Shown here one piece after another: positions 8,408-17,251 of a DNA stretch of 64,000 nucleotides. How positions within the stretch are numbered: the first letter of the stretch is position 1; every line of letters starts with the position of its first letter. The stretch is from positions 1 to 64,000 of the forward strand of contig NZ_JAKRNM010000005.1 in the NCBI RefSeq assembly GCF_022346995.1, written 5' to 3'. The stretch comes from Paenibacillus sp. ACRRY (GTDB lineage Bacteria; Bacillota; Bacilli; Paenibacillales; Paenibacillaceae). A program made the position numbers and the translations under genes. The notes beneath the pieces were generated by a model. The model saw only the letters and a program-made list of their open reading frames with translations, made no database searches and was not told the DNA's origin.

Positions 8408-8947
8408 ATGATTGTGATGATTAACGGAGCGTTTGGATCAGGGAAGACATCGGCTGCGCATAAGCTGCACTCACTCATGGCGGACAGTATGATCTTCGAT
8501 CCGGAAGAAGTCGGTTATATGCTGAGAAATGTGATTGTGGACGATGTGAAGCTGGAACATGAGAAAACGGACGATTTTCAGGATATGGAGCTGTGGAAAG
8601 TCCTTACCGTACAAGCCGCCCGTGAAATCAAGCAGAAATATGGCAAACATCTGATTGTGCCAATGACAATCTATAAAACCGAACAATTCGAGTACATACA
8701 TCGTGGCCTGCGAGAGATCGATTCTGAGCTGTTTCACTTTACACTGATGACTTCAATGGACACATTACACGAGAGATTGCTAAAACGCGGGGATACGCCC
8801 GGCGGGTGGACATTTAAACAAGGAGAGAAGTGTGCTGAAGCTTTCCGTGGATCTCAATTTGAGGAGTATGTAATGACCGACTGCTTAACGACGGATGATG
8901 TGGTGGATCATATATTATTCCGACTGATGGGTGAACACACCGTGTAA
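8408..8947 (+). CDS. TmrB-like P-loop NTPase/kinase
   Basis: 179 aa. Walker A is INGAFGSGKTSAAHKL (residues about 5-20), followed by FDPEEVGYMLRN, VPMTIY and HFTLMTSMDTLHERLLKR. This order is that of TmrB, the tunicamycin-resistance ATP-binding protein of Bacillus, and related AAA-family small kinases. Whether it confers resistance here is unknown. ATG 8408 follows GGGGAG with 7-base spacing. It is cytoplasmic, and co-transcribed with its neighbours by spacing (24 bases upstream, 14 downstream). Confidence 0.85.
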   Translation: MIVMINGAFGSGKTSAAHKLHSLMADSMIFDPEEVGYMLRNVIVDDVKLEHEKTDDFQDMELWKVLTVQAAREIKQKYGKHLIVPMTIYKTEQFEYIHRGLREIDSELFHFTLMTSMDTLHERLLKRGDTPGGWTFKQGEKCAEAFRGSQFEEYVMTDCLTTDDVVDHILFRLMGEHTV

Positions 8948-8961
8948 AAGGGGGCCAACTG

Positions 8962-9252
8962 ATGAGGATCAATAAGCGTTTGTGCGTTGAATCATTACTG
9001 GTTACACTGTCCATGATTTTGGGTATGATCGGTTGGAAGGTAGCTCAAGGCATGTGGATGACAGCGACTTACGTACCTGATATGTCAGAGAGCTATTCAT
9101 CTGCGACTAACATGCAAACCCAAGTTGCTTTTGGAGCTATCGTTCGATGGGATGTCAGCATGATTCTTCTCTATGGAGCTGGTCTTATCCTGTTTGCCGC
9201 CGTTTATTATGGAATACGGTCAGGCCTCATGCGGAGAAAGCAACGTTCTTAG
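8962..9252 (+). CDS. Small membrane protein, two transmembrane segments
   Basis: 96 aa. Hydrophobic helices lie at residues about 11-30 and about 65-86, separated by a polar loop of about 35 residues (probably extracellular) and ending with a positively charged tail RKQRS. AAAGGGGG precedes ATG 8962, and the gene starts 14 bases after the TmrB-like gene. I do not recognise the family. Confidence 0.7.
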   Translation: MRINKRLCVESLLVTLSMILGMIGWKVAQGMWMTATYVPDMSESYSSATNMQTQVAFGAIVRWDVSMILLYGAGLILFAAVYYGIRSGLMRRKQRS

Positions 9253-9286
9253 AAGCTGCGTTATCTCGTATTTTCTATACACCAAA

Positions 9287-9327
9287 GGGCAGCTCTGCTC
9301 GTCAGGTCATGACGGCGCAGGCTGCCC
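9287..9327. terminator. Long hairpin between convergent genes
   Basis: An imperfect 18-bp inverted repeat (9287-9304 with 9310-9327) has a 5-base loop. Its base GGGCAGC/GCTGCCC is perfect. It sits between the convergent genes ending at 9252 and 9362, with A-rich sequence before and ATTTT after, fitting a bidirectional terminator. Confidence 0.65.
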
Positions 9328-9361
9328 ATTTTGCTACATCGGCATTAGCGAGGCCAGATGA

Positions 9362-10735
9362 CTATTTAGTCGCTTCCTTAAGAATGCCGGCTGCTGCCTT
9401 CTGCCCGGATAACACGGCACCTTCCATCGTGGTAAACATGGGCTGTTTGGTATAATCACCAGCAAGATAGAGTCCACGGATTGGAGTCACCTGTTCGGGA
9501 CGCTTGCGTTCATTGCCTGGGGCGATTCGATAAAAGTTTTCATTCCCTCGGACAATACGATACTCGGTTACGGATGAAACCCCTTCATGAAGTCCGATGG
9601 CAGCAAGGCCTCTCCGGGCCCGATGCCAGACTTCCTCATCAGGGAGATCAATTAGCTCATCCGGGTTTACCATAATGATAGAAGCTCTGCCAGGTCGTCC
9701 ACGAAACGTAGTGCGGGATTGTTCTCCGAACGAACCAACATCAGTACCTGGTCCAAATGTTGTCCGGTCTTCGGGCAGAAGAGGAATTGCCGATTCGAAT
9801 TGTACCGTAACATGCGGCATTGCATCCAGGGTCAGGAAAGGTTGGAACCATTCATGCTCACTGAAATGCTCCTCAAGCAATTGCTGGGAACGACGGATAT
9901 TGGCCGCAACAACGATACGATTCGCTTTGATTCGTTCACCATCTTTTAATTCCACACCTTCCAAACCATTCACTCCCACTAACAATCGCCTTACAGGGGC
10001 GTTGGTGCGAATGTGCCCTCCTTTTTGCTCGATTGCTGCTGCAAGAGGGGCACACATCACATCCGTCATGCCCCCGGTGAAGGCACCAATCCGCATTTTA
10101 TGAATACGCGGGATGCCCGGCAGAAAGAGGCCGAAGAAGGCGTATGCCGAATATTGCTCAAGAGGCATGAAGAAAATGCCGGAAGATAACGGTTCAACGA
10201 TGCGCTCCAGAGCCTGCTCATTTACTCCGTGCTGCTTAGCATAATCAAGCAGCGATATCTCATCCAGTTCCTCAGGTCTAGAGACACAGTCCTTGAACCC
10301 TGCAGCCAGAAACGGGACAAGGGAAGCCTTATCGCCAGGTGTAATAAAATCATTATTGCCTAGTACGCCTGATAATGTTTTAAGTGGAGCATGGATAACG
10401 TCCAGTCCAAATTCACCGTACTCTTCTGCATCAGGATGGCGGACTTGCATGGTTGTTTCCCAAGCCAGCATCTGATCCAGATCTATGCCTGCCCGCTCAA
10501 GTAATTTTGGCAATTCTTTATAATATCCGATGAATTTATGAAATCCCGATTCGACTTCCATCCCACGCTCGTCCCAATTGCCTGTGCGTCCCCCCACATA
10601 TGGGGCTGCTTCGAGAATCAGCACGGGCTTTCCCTGGTCCACAAGTTCAAAGGCACAGCTTAAACCAGCCAGGCCTGCGCCAATGATAATCGTTGGTTCT
10701 TCGTTCTTTTCCTGATTTTCACGTTGTGCACTCAA
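9362..10735 (-). CDS. FAD-dependent oxidoreductase (HpnE/phytoene desaturase-like)
   Basis: 457 aa from TTG 10735. The N-terminal FAD-binding segment is IIIGAGLAGLSCAFEL followed by the acidic strand end VLILEA and GGRTG. The C-terminal FAD motif is YLAGDYTKQPMFTTMEGAVLSG. This is the amine-oxidase/phytoene desaturase superfamily; the best-known members act on carotenoids, hydroxysqualene or protoporphyrinogen, and the substrate here is unsettled. The TTG start is 10 bases after AGGAGG. A longer ATG start at 10774 would place that sequence inside the coding region. It is probably membrane-associated. No other terpenoid genes are adjacent. Confidence 0.82.
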   Translation of the reverse strand: MSAQRENQEKNEEPTIIIGAGLAGLSCAFELVDQGKPVLILEAAPYVGGRTGNWDERGMEVESGFHKFIGYYKELPKLLERAGIDLDQMLAWETTMQVRHPDAEEYGEFGLDVIHAPLKTLSGVLGNNDFITPGDKASLVPFLAAGFKDCVSRPEELDEISLLDYAKQHGVNEQALERIVEPLSSGIFFMPLEQYSAYAFFGLFLPGIPRIHKMRIGAFTGGMTDVMCAPLAAAIEQKGGHIRTNAPVRRLLVGVNGLEGVELKDGERIKANRIVVAANIRRSQQLLEEHFSEHEWFQPFLTLDAMPHVTVQFESAIPLLPEDRTTFGPGTDVGSFGEQSRTTFRGRPGRASIIMVNPDELIDLPDEEVWHRARRGLAAIGLHEGVSSVTEYRIVRGNENFYRIAPGNERKRPEQVTPIRGLYLAGDYTKQPMFTTMEGAVLSGQKAAAGILKEATK

Positions 10736-10908
10736 GTGAAATTCGCCTCCTCTGTTTCTATTTAATATACCCATTATTTCCAGCAGACAAGCTGGATAAG
10801 AAGATCCCGTAAGAGGCTATCTATAATTCAAATCAACAAATGAAAGAAAAATAGCCCTCTTACCGCATGAAATGCAGTCTGAGAGCTGTTGATACTACAA
10901 AAATGAAT

Positions 10909-11682
10909 TTATAGATGCTTGGAAATGACTTCTTCAAGCCCTTGGGCTACAGAGTGAGCTCCTCGTTCCAAATGTCTGTCATACAGATGCAGGCGCACGA
11001 AGCTTTCATCCGTACCCATCGCTTCCGCAAAAATGCCGCCAAGACCACGAGCTCTTCGGTCGATCTGCAGCAGCAATTCCATGGAATCGCCCATCGGATA
11101 GAACAGTACTTCGAGTTCATCCAGGTATCCTCTGAACTTGTTTGTAGGCACAAACTCGAACTCCTGTACAAATGGCAGATTGCCGCCAAGTTTTGGAGCA
11201 TAATCATTGGTCACTTCCCGCAGCCGGAAACCAAGGATGTCGATGGCATCCAGCACGGTACGCATATCCTGAGTGGGCACAACGCGAAGTCTATCCCGAT
11301 CTGAAGGGTCAACGGCGCTTGAGATATCCAGGCCGGTCTCTACCCAAACCTCTGCGCTATGGAGCGTAATTGGAAGGTTTTCTGGCAGGTCGAACGAGAA
11401 TTTCTTCTCAAGCTTCGTCCCAGGTTGCAGTGTAAATCCTTCGGTCAGCAAATATTTGGCGACTACGGCTGTTTCCTTTACTTTGCGATCATCATGTTCC
11501 CTTATGTAATGCGTGTTGATGGTCAGATAGATCCGGTCCACATTTTGTTCCACATCTCCAGCTTGAATATAGACGGTTCCCGAAAGGACTCCTCCTGGCT
11601 CAACCTCTGGTGTATCGAGTTCCGTGTTGACCTTAGCTGCCCCCACACCTACGCTGGCTAACATTTTCTTGAAAAAAGACAT
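10909..11682 (-). CDS. spo0M: Sporulation-control protein Spo0M
   Basis: 257 aa, the usual family length. The N-terminus MSFFKKMLASVGVGAAKVNT followed by the arrestin-like beta-sandwich (PEVEPGGVLSGTVYIQAGD, residues about 24-45) is diagnostic of Spo0M. In Bacillus, Spo0M affects early sporulation and cytoskeleton-linked processes. GGAGG precedes ATG 11682. It is transcribed alone on the minus strand, divergent from the methyltransferase gene at 11907. Its presence supports an endospore former. Confidence 0.93.
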   Translation of the reverse strand: MSFFKKMLASVGVGAAKVNTELDTPEVEPGGVLSGTVYIQAGDVEQNVDRIYLTINTHYIREHDDRKVKETAVVAKYLLTEGFTLQPGTKLEKKFSFDLPENLPITLHSAEVWVETGLDISSAVDPSDRDRLRVVPTQDMRTVLDAIDILGFRLREVTNDYAPKLGGNLPFVQEFEFVPTNKFRGYLDELEVLFYPMGDSMELLLQIDRRARGLGGIFAEAMGTDESFVRLHLYDRHLERGAHSVAQGLEEVISKHL

Positions 11683-11906
11683 CCGCTCAACCTCCAGATC
11701 ATAATGGTTTATACATGGAAAATAATTCGACTTGGACCTTAATACGGAATCGATGAGATAGTCGTTTCAAATTTGTTGTGAATGGTTGTTGCGAACGAAC
11801 ATAGCATTCGTTTAGCCAAAAAAGATAATGAAAAAGACAGGAGAAATAAACTCCAGTTGTCGAATATTGTTTATTTAGGAATTTCCTTCTGGAAGGAGAT
11901 GTAACG

Positions 11907-12593
11907 ATGGGAATGGATTGGTACGATATGATCGCCCTGCGAAACGGAGGGTATAAGGGGAGGTCTACATACACTTGGGAAGGTCAATCGGCTGAGGGCA
12001 TTTTCGAGGAACGATTGATCCGGTTACTTTCTCAGCATCGAACCGTGCTCGATGCAGGCTGTGGTGATGGTGATTTTACACTAAAAATGTCGGCACATAC
12101 CCGTCATATTACGGGCTTTGATAATTCTAAGGAGCTGCTGCATATCGCACAGGCTGCGCTTGAAGCGGCAAGCGAAGTGAACAATGTTGACTTTGTCTAT
12201 GCCACAACGAAGACTGAAGTCCCTTTTGAAAATGAACAGTTCGATCTGATCTATGACCGCAGAGGGCCTACTTCCATCATTGAACATGGAAGAGTGCTAC
12301 GAAGTGGCGGCATGATCTTCGGCATACATACAGACGTAAGCAAGGTGAAGGAACGATTGCTGCGCAACCGTTATGAGCAGATCGAGATTGAAGAGTTCAA
12401 TGAGGCGTTCATGATTTTCCCGAATGAAAAGGAATTTGCACTCTTTCTCTCCGATGTTCCAGGCAATCCGGATTACACACTGCCCGAGTATCGCGAACAA
12501 TTGCAGATGAAAATTCAGGAGCATTACATGAACGGAAGAATTGCTGTGCGAGAGCATAAGTACATCTGGAAGGCCGTAAAAACCGCCACATAA
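11907..12593 (+). CDS. Class I SAM-dependent methyltransferase
   Basis: 228 aa. Motif I LDAGCGDGDFTLKM binds S-adenosylmethionine, ITGFDNSKELLHIAQ supplies the acidic ribose-binding residue, and FDLIYDRRGP is the motif IV region. The fold resembles RlmA/UbiE-type small methyltransferases. The acceptor is unknown. AAGGAGATG precedes ATG 11907. It is followed after 68 bases by a membrane-anchored protein gene, the first of an overlapping run. Confidence 0.87.
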   Translation: MGMDWYDMIALRNGGYKGRSTYTWEGQSAEGIFEERLIRLLSQHRTVLDAGCGDGDFTLKMSAHTRHITGFDNSKELLHIAQAALEAASEVNNVDFVYATTKTEVPFENEQFDLIYDRRGPTSIIEHGRVLRSGGMIFGIHTDVSKVKERLLRNRYEQIEIEEFNEAFMIFPNEKEFALFLSDVPGNPDYTLPEYREQLQMKIQEHYMNGRIAVREHKYIWKAVKTAT

Positions 12594-12661
12594 CAACAAT
12601 TTATCGGTATGAGATGCAACGATATGCAAAAAGGCAGCTAAGCAGTCAGGGGGATGGACTA

Positions 12662-13213
12662 ATGCGAAAACGAACCATATTTTGGATCACGGGGATCGCT
12701 ATTGTAGTTGTTGTGATCCTGCTTACCTACAACAACTTGGTCCCCAGTCTGAAGGAGCAGGATGTCAGCATGAAAGGCACCATTCGTCAGGTCGATACGG
12801 ATAAGTTTGAGGTGGATATGCAGATCACCCGTACCAGAGAAGACAATGGTATTCACATGGTATACCCCGTGATTTTCGGTTGGGGCAATCTGTCTTTCAA
12901 TGAGGAACTGAACGATTCATATTTCAGACCTTCTTCCGTGGGGACTTCAGGCGAATCGGAACAGCTCGTTCATCAAGCATTGCAGGATGAGGGGATTAAT
13001 ACGAGTAACGAAAATGGGGATTTCGCGGGATTCTCCATACCTGATGAAGCAGGTAGTTACAGGGTGCGCTTCACGATCTCTCCTTTGAGTGAAAATGTTT
13101 ATTCATTAAATAATCCCAAGATCTATTATGTGCATCAAGAGAAGGTACTCGGAAAAAATCTAAACTGGGTCAAGAAAGAGCACATGGTGATGATTAAGGA
13201 GAATGTGGAGTGA
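12662..13213 (+). CDS. Membrane-anchored protein of unknown function
   Basis: 183 aa. One N-terminal helix (residues about 6-25, FWITGIAIVVVVILLTY) anchors it, with the remaining beta-rich part probably outside the membrane. I recognise no family. ATG 12662 follows AGGGGGATGG; a longer in-frame frame from 12614 would contain it. The TGA stop overlaps the GTG start of the next gene by 4 bases (GTGA), implying translational coupling with the GNAT-YfiT fusion. Confidence 0.72.
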   Translation: MRKRTIFWITGIAIVVVVILLTYNNLVPSLKEQDVSMKGTIRQVDTDKFEVDMQITRTREDNGIHMVYPVIFGWGNLSFNEELNDSYFRPSSVGTSGESEQLVHQALQDEGINTSNENGDFAGFSIPDEAGSYRVRFTISPLSENVYSLNNPKIYYVHQEKVLGKNLNWVKKEHMVMIKENVE

Positions 13214-14286
13214 AGTTAATATACCGAATCAATGAGATTGTTGTACGATTGTTGGGAAAAGCAGACGAAGTTCATCTGGTTCAGTGGCTGTCTGACCCGG
13301 CCGTACTGCAATATTACGAGGGTCGTGATCAGCCGCATGATCTGGAGCGGGTAAGAGAACATTTTTACAGACAGGAGGATGCCACGAGTCGTTGCCTGGT
13401 TGAGGTGGAAGGTAAGCCCATAGGCTATATTCAATTCTATGAGCTTGAAGAAGATGAACGAAATGAATATGGCTATGGAGATCCAGTTGAGAAGATTTAT
13501 GGAACAGATCAATTTATTGGCGATGTAGCGTACTGGAATAAGGGTATTGGCACAAAACTTGTGCAATCTATGGTAGCCTATTTAACAGAAGAGAAGCAGT
13601 CTCAGAAAGTGGTCATGGATCCCCAGACATGGAACGTACGAGCCATCGCTTGTTATGAGAAATGCGGGTTCAGAAAAATCAGGCTGTTGAGGGAACATGA
13701 GCTCCACGAAGGCCAGATGAGAGACTGTTGGTTGATGGAGTATGACAAGGAGGAATGGAGAATGGATTTGCGTTATCCGATAGGCACATTCGAACATACC
13801 GACGAGATTACATCCGCACAGAGGGATCAGTGGATTCAGGATATTGCCGAGCTTCCAGAACGTGCGAGAGAAGCTGTAAAAGGATTAAACGAAGAGCAGT
13901 TGAGCCTGCCCTATCGTGAAGGTGGATGGATGCTCAAACAGGTTATACACCATATGGCAGACAGTCACATGAACAGCATGATCCGTTTCAAATTGGCTCT
14001 CACCGAGGATACACCAACGATAAGACCATATTATGAAGAGCGGTGGGCAGAGCTAAGTGATTCAAGGGATTTGGATATTGAGTTCTCCCTGCAAATACTG
14101 GATGCACTGCATCGGCGATGGGTCGCACTGCTGCATACATTATCCGATGAGGATTATGCTAAACCATTCTACCATCCGGGTTCGCAGGAAACGACGAGAC
14201 TGGATTACAACCTGGGGGTTTACTCCTGGCATGGCAGACACCATGTTGCTCATATCACTTCGCTCAGACAAAGGCTGGGGATCTAA
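13210..14286 (+). CDS. Fusion: AAC(6')-like GNAT acetyltransferase + YfiT/DinB-fold protein
   Basis: 358 aa with two complete domains. Residues about 1-182 form a GNAT of the aminoglycoside 6'-acetyltransferase type: DVAYWNKGIGTKLVQSM is the acetyl-CoA loop and NVRAIACYEKCGF the C-terminal signature. Residues about 185-358 are a full YfiT-type DinB/bacillithiol-transferase-like domain: MDLRYPIGTFEHT start, and metal-ligand histidines in VIHHMADSHMN and WHGRHHVAH. At the junction an internal ATG (13762) sits 8 bases after a perfect AAGGAGG (13747-13753), so YfiT may also be made separately. GTG 13210 overlaps the upstream stop. Substrates are unknown. Confidence 0.85.
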   Translation: MKLIYRINEIVVRLLGKADEVHLVQWLSDPAVLQYYEGRDQPHDLERVREHFYRQEDATSRCLVEVEGKPIGYIQFYELEEDERNEYGYGDPVEKIYGTDQFIGDVAYWNKGIGTKLVQSMVAYLTEEKQSQKVVMDPQTWNVRAIACYEKCGFRKIRLLREHELHEGQMRDCWLMEYDKEEWRMDLRYPIGTFEHTDEITSAQRDQWIQDIAELPERAREAVKGLNEEQLSLPYREGGWMLKQVIHHMADSHMNSMIRFKLALTEDTPTIRPYYEERWAELSDSRDLDIEFSLQILDALHRRWVALLHTLSDEDYAKPFYHPGSQETTRLDYNLGVYSWHGRHHVAHITSLRQRLGI

Positions 14287-14304
14287 CAGAGAGGTGCAGC
14301 TATT

Positions 14305-14832
14305 GTGAAAGAGCCGAAATGGTTTTATTTGAATGAAATGGAGCAGCCTGAACGAGGAATTGCATTCGTGATTATGGTTACACAGTTTCAGGAGAAATAC
14401 GTCGTTGTTTACAACAATAAACGCAAAGGATGGGAGCTTCCCGGAGGTACTTGTGAACCCGGTGAAACTCCGCTGAACGCTGCAGGCAGGGAACTCTACG
14501 AAGAGACAGGAGCAATAAGGTTTAATCTTGAGCCTTTTGGTATTTACAAAATGAATGGGAACCTCGGTATGGTTTATTATGCTTCTGTCGACGAGTTCAA
14601 CTCCATATCTGTAGAGCTTCCGAATCATGAAATTGGAGGGCTGAAATTGGTGGATGCCTTGCCTTCGGGCATGAGCTTTGGAGAAATGTTCTATACTTTT
14701 TTGGATCAATGGATAGCGTACCCCTCTAAGGGAACTATCCAGTATGATATGGATTTAACGGATGCATTACTAAAATCTAAACGATGTGTAAGGGAGAGAC
14801 AAGATGAACATACATATTCGAACGTTGAATGA
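14305..14832 (+). CDS. NUDIX hydrolase
   Basis: 175 aa. A full Nudix box is present, GGTCEPGETPLNAAGRELYEE followed by TGA (about residues 53-76): it fits G-x5-E-x7-RE-U-x-EE-x-G-U, which binds the divalent metal. The substrate, a nucleoside diphosphate derivative, cannot be predicted. The GTG start follows GAGAGGTG. Its 3' end overlaps the next GNAT gene by 29 bases, so the two are translated from one message. There is no membrane segment. Confidence 0.9.
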   Translation: MKEPKWFYLNEMEQPERGIAFVIMVTQFQEKYVVVYNNKRKGWELPGGTCEPGETPLNAAGRELYEETGAIRFNLEPFGIYKMNGNLGMVYYASVDEFNSISVELPNHEIGGLKLVDALPSGMSFGEMFYTFLDQWIAYPSKGTIQYDMDLTDALLKSKRCVRERQDEHTYSNVE

Positions 14833-15316
14833 GAATGATCCAGCCTTAATCTCTCGGGCATTTCAGGAACAAGGCTGGATCAAACCTGTGGAACAGTACC
14901 TTCACTACCTGGTAGAACAGGAAAAGGGTGAACGCGTCACATTGGTCGCCGAGCTGGACGGAGCATTTGCGGGATACGTCAATGTCCTATGGAATTCACC
15001 ATACCCATCGTTCAAGGAGCAGGGAATCCCTGAAATTAATGATTTCAATGTGCTCATCCAATATCAGCGTCAAGGCATAGGTTCACGATTAATGGATCGC
15101 GCGGAGGAATTGATTCAAGAACGCACGACTACTGCAGGGATTGGGGTTGGCGTATTCACCGATTATGGCAAAGCCCAGATCCTGTATGCGCGCCGCGGAT
15201 ATATCCCGGATGGCAAGGGAATTCACAAGCATGATCGCTATCTTATGCCAGGGGATGAAACCATCATTGATGATGACGTCGTACTTTATTTAACGAAGAA
15301 ATTGAGGACGGTTTAA
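14804..15316 (+). CDS. GNAT family N-acetyltransferase
   Basis: 170 aa. The acetyl-CoA-binding loop QYQRQGIGSRLMDRAEEL follows INDFNVL, and the C-terminal ILYARRGYIPDGKGI segment is the usual GNAT end. ATG 14804 lies inside the NUDIX gene with its own AGGGAGAG ribosome binding site. It is the last gene of a likely five-gene operon that begins at 11907 or 12662. The acceptor is unknown. Confidence 0.88.
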   Translation: MNIHIRTLNENDPALISRAFQEQGWIKPVEQYLHYLVEQEKGERVTLVAELDGAFAGYVNVLWNSPYPSFKEQGIPEINDFNVLIQYQRQGIGSRLMDRAEELIQERTTTAGIGVGVFTDYGKAQILYARRGYIPDGKGIHKHDRYLMPGDETIIDDDVVLYLTKKLRTV

Positions 15317-15349
15317 AATTAATAATATACATTTGATCGTGGCAGTAAA

Positions 15350-15397
15350 ACAGGGCTTGAGCAGAGGTTATTCTCCTGCGATAAGTTCTGTTTTTTT
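15350..15397 (+). terminator. Rho-independent terminator
   Basis: An extended imperfect stem, AAAACAG with CTGTTTT outside and GCAGAGG with TCCTGC inside, is followed by seven T residues. It ends the operon at 15316. Between here and 15612 I see only a TATAAT at about 15466 as a possible -10 box for the next operon; its -35 is poor. Confidence 0.75.
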
Positions 15398-15612
15398 GAT
15401 TCATATTAACTAGGTTTTATCTATGGAAACGTACAAAAAAATAGAGATAGTTCGGCAAAAATGGTATAATATAGTGTGTAGTTTTAAAGCAATATGACGA
15501 GTTAAAAGGGCTAGATATTAAGGGGTTTGCATGGATAACTAACGATTAGTTTCATACATAAAAGAGAACAGGTGGGAACACTTTTTGGTGGAATTTGAGG
15601 AGGGATATTGCG

Positions 15613-16350
15613 TTGGAGAAGACGATTAAAAATGTACAGGATCTATATAATATGCTGGATGCAGAGTTTAGGTCAGCGAAGCAATTCTGGGAGCCATTCT
15701 ATGAAAATCGGGATCGTCCGATTCCCTTTTTCCCTAACAAGCCTGATGAGAATCTGGTCGAGCAAGTGAATTCGGGCTTGCTTACGGGCGGAAAAGCGAT
15801 GGAGCTTGGGTGCGGACCAGGGCGGAATGCACTCTATTTGACACAGGCAGGGTACAGCGTCGATGCGTATGACCTTTCCGAAACAGCGATTGCATGGGCC
15901 AAGGAACGAGCTGCCGAAATGCAGTTGGATGTGAACTTTGAATGCCGATCCGTATTTGAACTAGAACCGCAGCAGGAGTATGACCTTGTCTATGATTCCG
16001 GCTGTTTGCACCACTTGCTACCACACCAGCGTATCCCGTACATTCAGATGATTACTGATGCACTCAACCCTGGGGGTTATTTTGGCATGACGTGTTTTGC
16101 TCCCGGTTTTGGAGGGCTCGGCGGACCTGAGACCGTGATGAATGACTGGGAAGTGTATCAAGAGAGATCCATGAAGGGCGGACTGGCTTTTACAGAGGAG
16201 AAGCTTCGTTATTTGCTTGAAGATCCGTTTGAATGCGTGGAGCTGCGCCCGATGCAGGCGATGGGTAAGGAAGATCATCGTTTCGGCCTGCAGATCCTGT
16301 GGGTGACGCTATGGAGAAAACCACTTACTGAGAAAAGAAAGGGTGACTAA
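15613..16350 (+). CDS. Class I SAM-dependent methyltransferase
   Basis: 245 aa. Motif I is MELGCGPGRNALYLTQAGY, followed by VDAYDLSETAIAWAKERA and YDLVYDSGCLHHL. This layout, with an N-terminal segment that positions the substrate, resembles tellurite-resistance/thiopurine-type small-molecule methyltransferases. The substrate is unknown. The TTG start at 15613 lies 9 bases after AGGAGG (15598-15603); an earlier in-frame TTG at 15595 would sit on the ribosome binding site. An SDR gene starts 2 bases after the stop, forming a two-gene operon. Confidence 0.86.
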   Translation: MEKTIKNVQDLYNMLDAEFRSAKQFWEPFYENRDRPIPFFPNKPDENLVEQVNSGLLTGGKAMELGCGPGRNALYLTQAGYSVDAYDLSETAIAWAKERAAEMQLDVNFECRSVFELEPQQEYDLVYDSGCLHHLLPHQRIPYIQMITDALNPGGYFGMTCFAPGFGGLGGPETVMNDWEVYQERSMKGGLAFTEEKLRYLLEDPFECVELRPMQAMGKEDHRFGLQILWVTLWRKPLTEKRKGD

Positions 16351-16352
16351 GC

Positions 16353-17093
16353 ATGAGGAACAGAGGGTTTATTATTACTGGTGCGTCCAAGGGGATTGGC
16401 TTGCAACTGGCCCAGTTGCTACTGGAACAGGGAGATCGGGTCTATGGCGTTTCACGGGAAACTGCTGAGCTTCTGCATGGCCATGACCAGTATAGGCATT
16501 TTAAGTATGATCTGAGTGATCTGATGGGCATAGAGATGTTGGTGACACGAATACTGGAGCATATTCCTTTACAGGAAACCGAGTTCATAGGACTTATTAA
16601 TAATGCAGCAATGCTCGAACCCTTGAAACCGATAGATCAGTGCAGCACAGAAGAGATAAGCAAGAATTTGAATATTAGTTTGGGAGCCCCGATGATGTTG
16701 AGTTCTTCTTTTATACGGCAAACTAATCATTTTGCCGCGCGGCGGAAAATTGTGAATCTGACCTCGGGTTCAGGTAGTTATCCGGCACCCTCGATGGCCG
16801 CATACTGTACTTCAAAAGCTGGAATTAACATGTTTTCGGCGTGTTTGGCGATGGAACAGTCTGAGAGGATGAACCCTGTAGAGGTCATAGCGTTTGATCC
16901 TGGCATGGTAGATACAGAACTTCAGGCTGTGGCAAGAGGTAAGAGTACAGATGAATTTGTGCTATCTGGTCTATTTAATCAAGTATATGAAGCGAAGCAA
17001 TTAAGATCGCCACGGGAGGTAGCCAAGCAGCTCATTGAACGGATCGAAGAGATCAGTGATACAAACAAAGTCATACATACCATGGAGAGCTAG
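16353..17093 (+). CDS. SDR family oxidoreductase (benzil reductase YueD-like)
   Basis: 246 aa. The Rossmann dinucleotide motif is ITGASKGIGLQLAQLL, the structural motif is NNAA, and the catalytic Ser-Tyr-Lys set falls in LTSGSGSYPAPSMAAYCTSK (YxxxK). It resembles the (S)-benzoin-forming benzil reductase branch of Bacillus (YueD), an NADPH-dependent carbonyl reductase; the physiological substrate is unknown. It starts 2 bases after the methyltransferase stop and ends before the Bce-type operon. Confidence 0.85.
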   Translation: MRNRGFIITGASKGIGLQLAQLLLEQGDRVYGVSRETAELLHGHDQYRHFKYDLSDLMGIEMLVTRILEHIPLQETEFIGLINNAAMLEPLKPIDQCSTEEISKNLNISLGAPMMLSSSFIRQTNHFAARRKIVNLTSGSGSYPAPSMAAYCTSKAGINMFSACLAMEQSERMNPVEVIAFDPGMVDTELQAVARGKSTDEFVLSGLFNQVYEAKQLRSPREVAKQLIERIEEISDTNKVIHTMES

Positions 17094-17251
17094 CATTATC
17101 CATTACGTTTTCTCGATTTTACTGCTCCATGTTAAGATCTTTTTGATCTAACTTCAACTTCGCTGTACACTGACAACATACTGAGATGGGATTAGTTCAT
17201 TTGTAATGAACTTATTCCAGCCTTAGAAGAACGGAAATGTGGTGAAGGAAC

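Noticed and set aside
10810-10862. TAAGAGG-CTAT/ATAGCCCTCTTA hairpin between the FAD-enzyme gene and spo0M
   Set aside because: The loop is about 30 bases and no T-run follows on the minus strand, so it is not a convincing terminator.
15571-15584. T-box-like AGGTGGGAACAC before the methyltransferase gene
   Set aside because: It lacks the conserved T-box antiterminator sequence and no specifier stem or terminator is visible.
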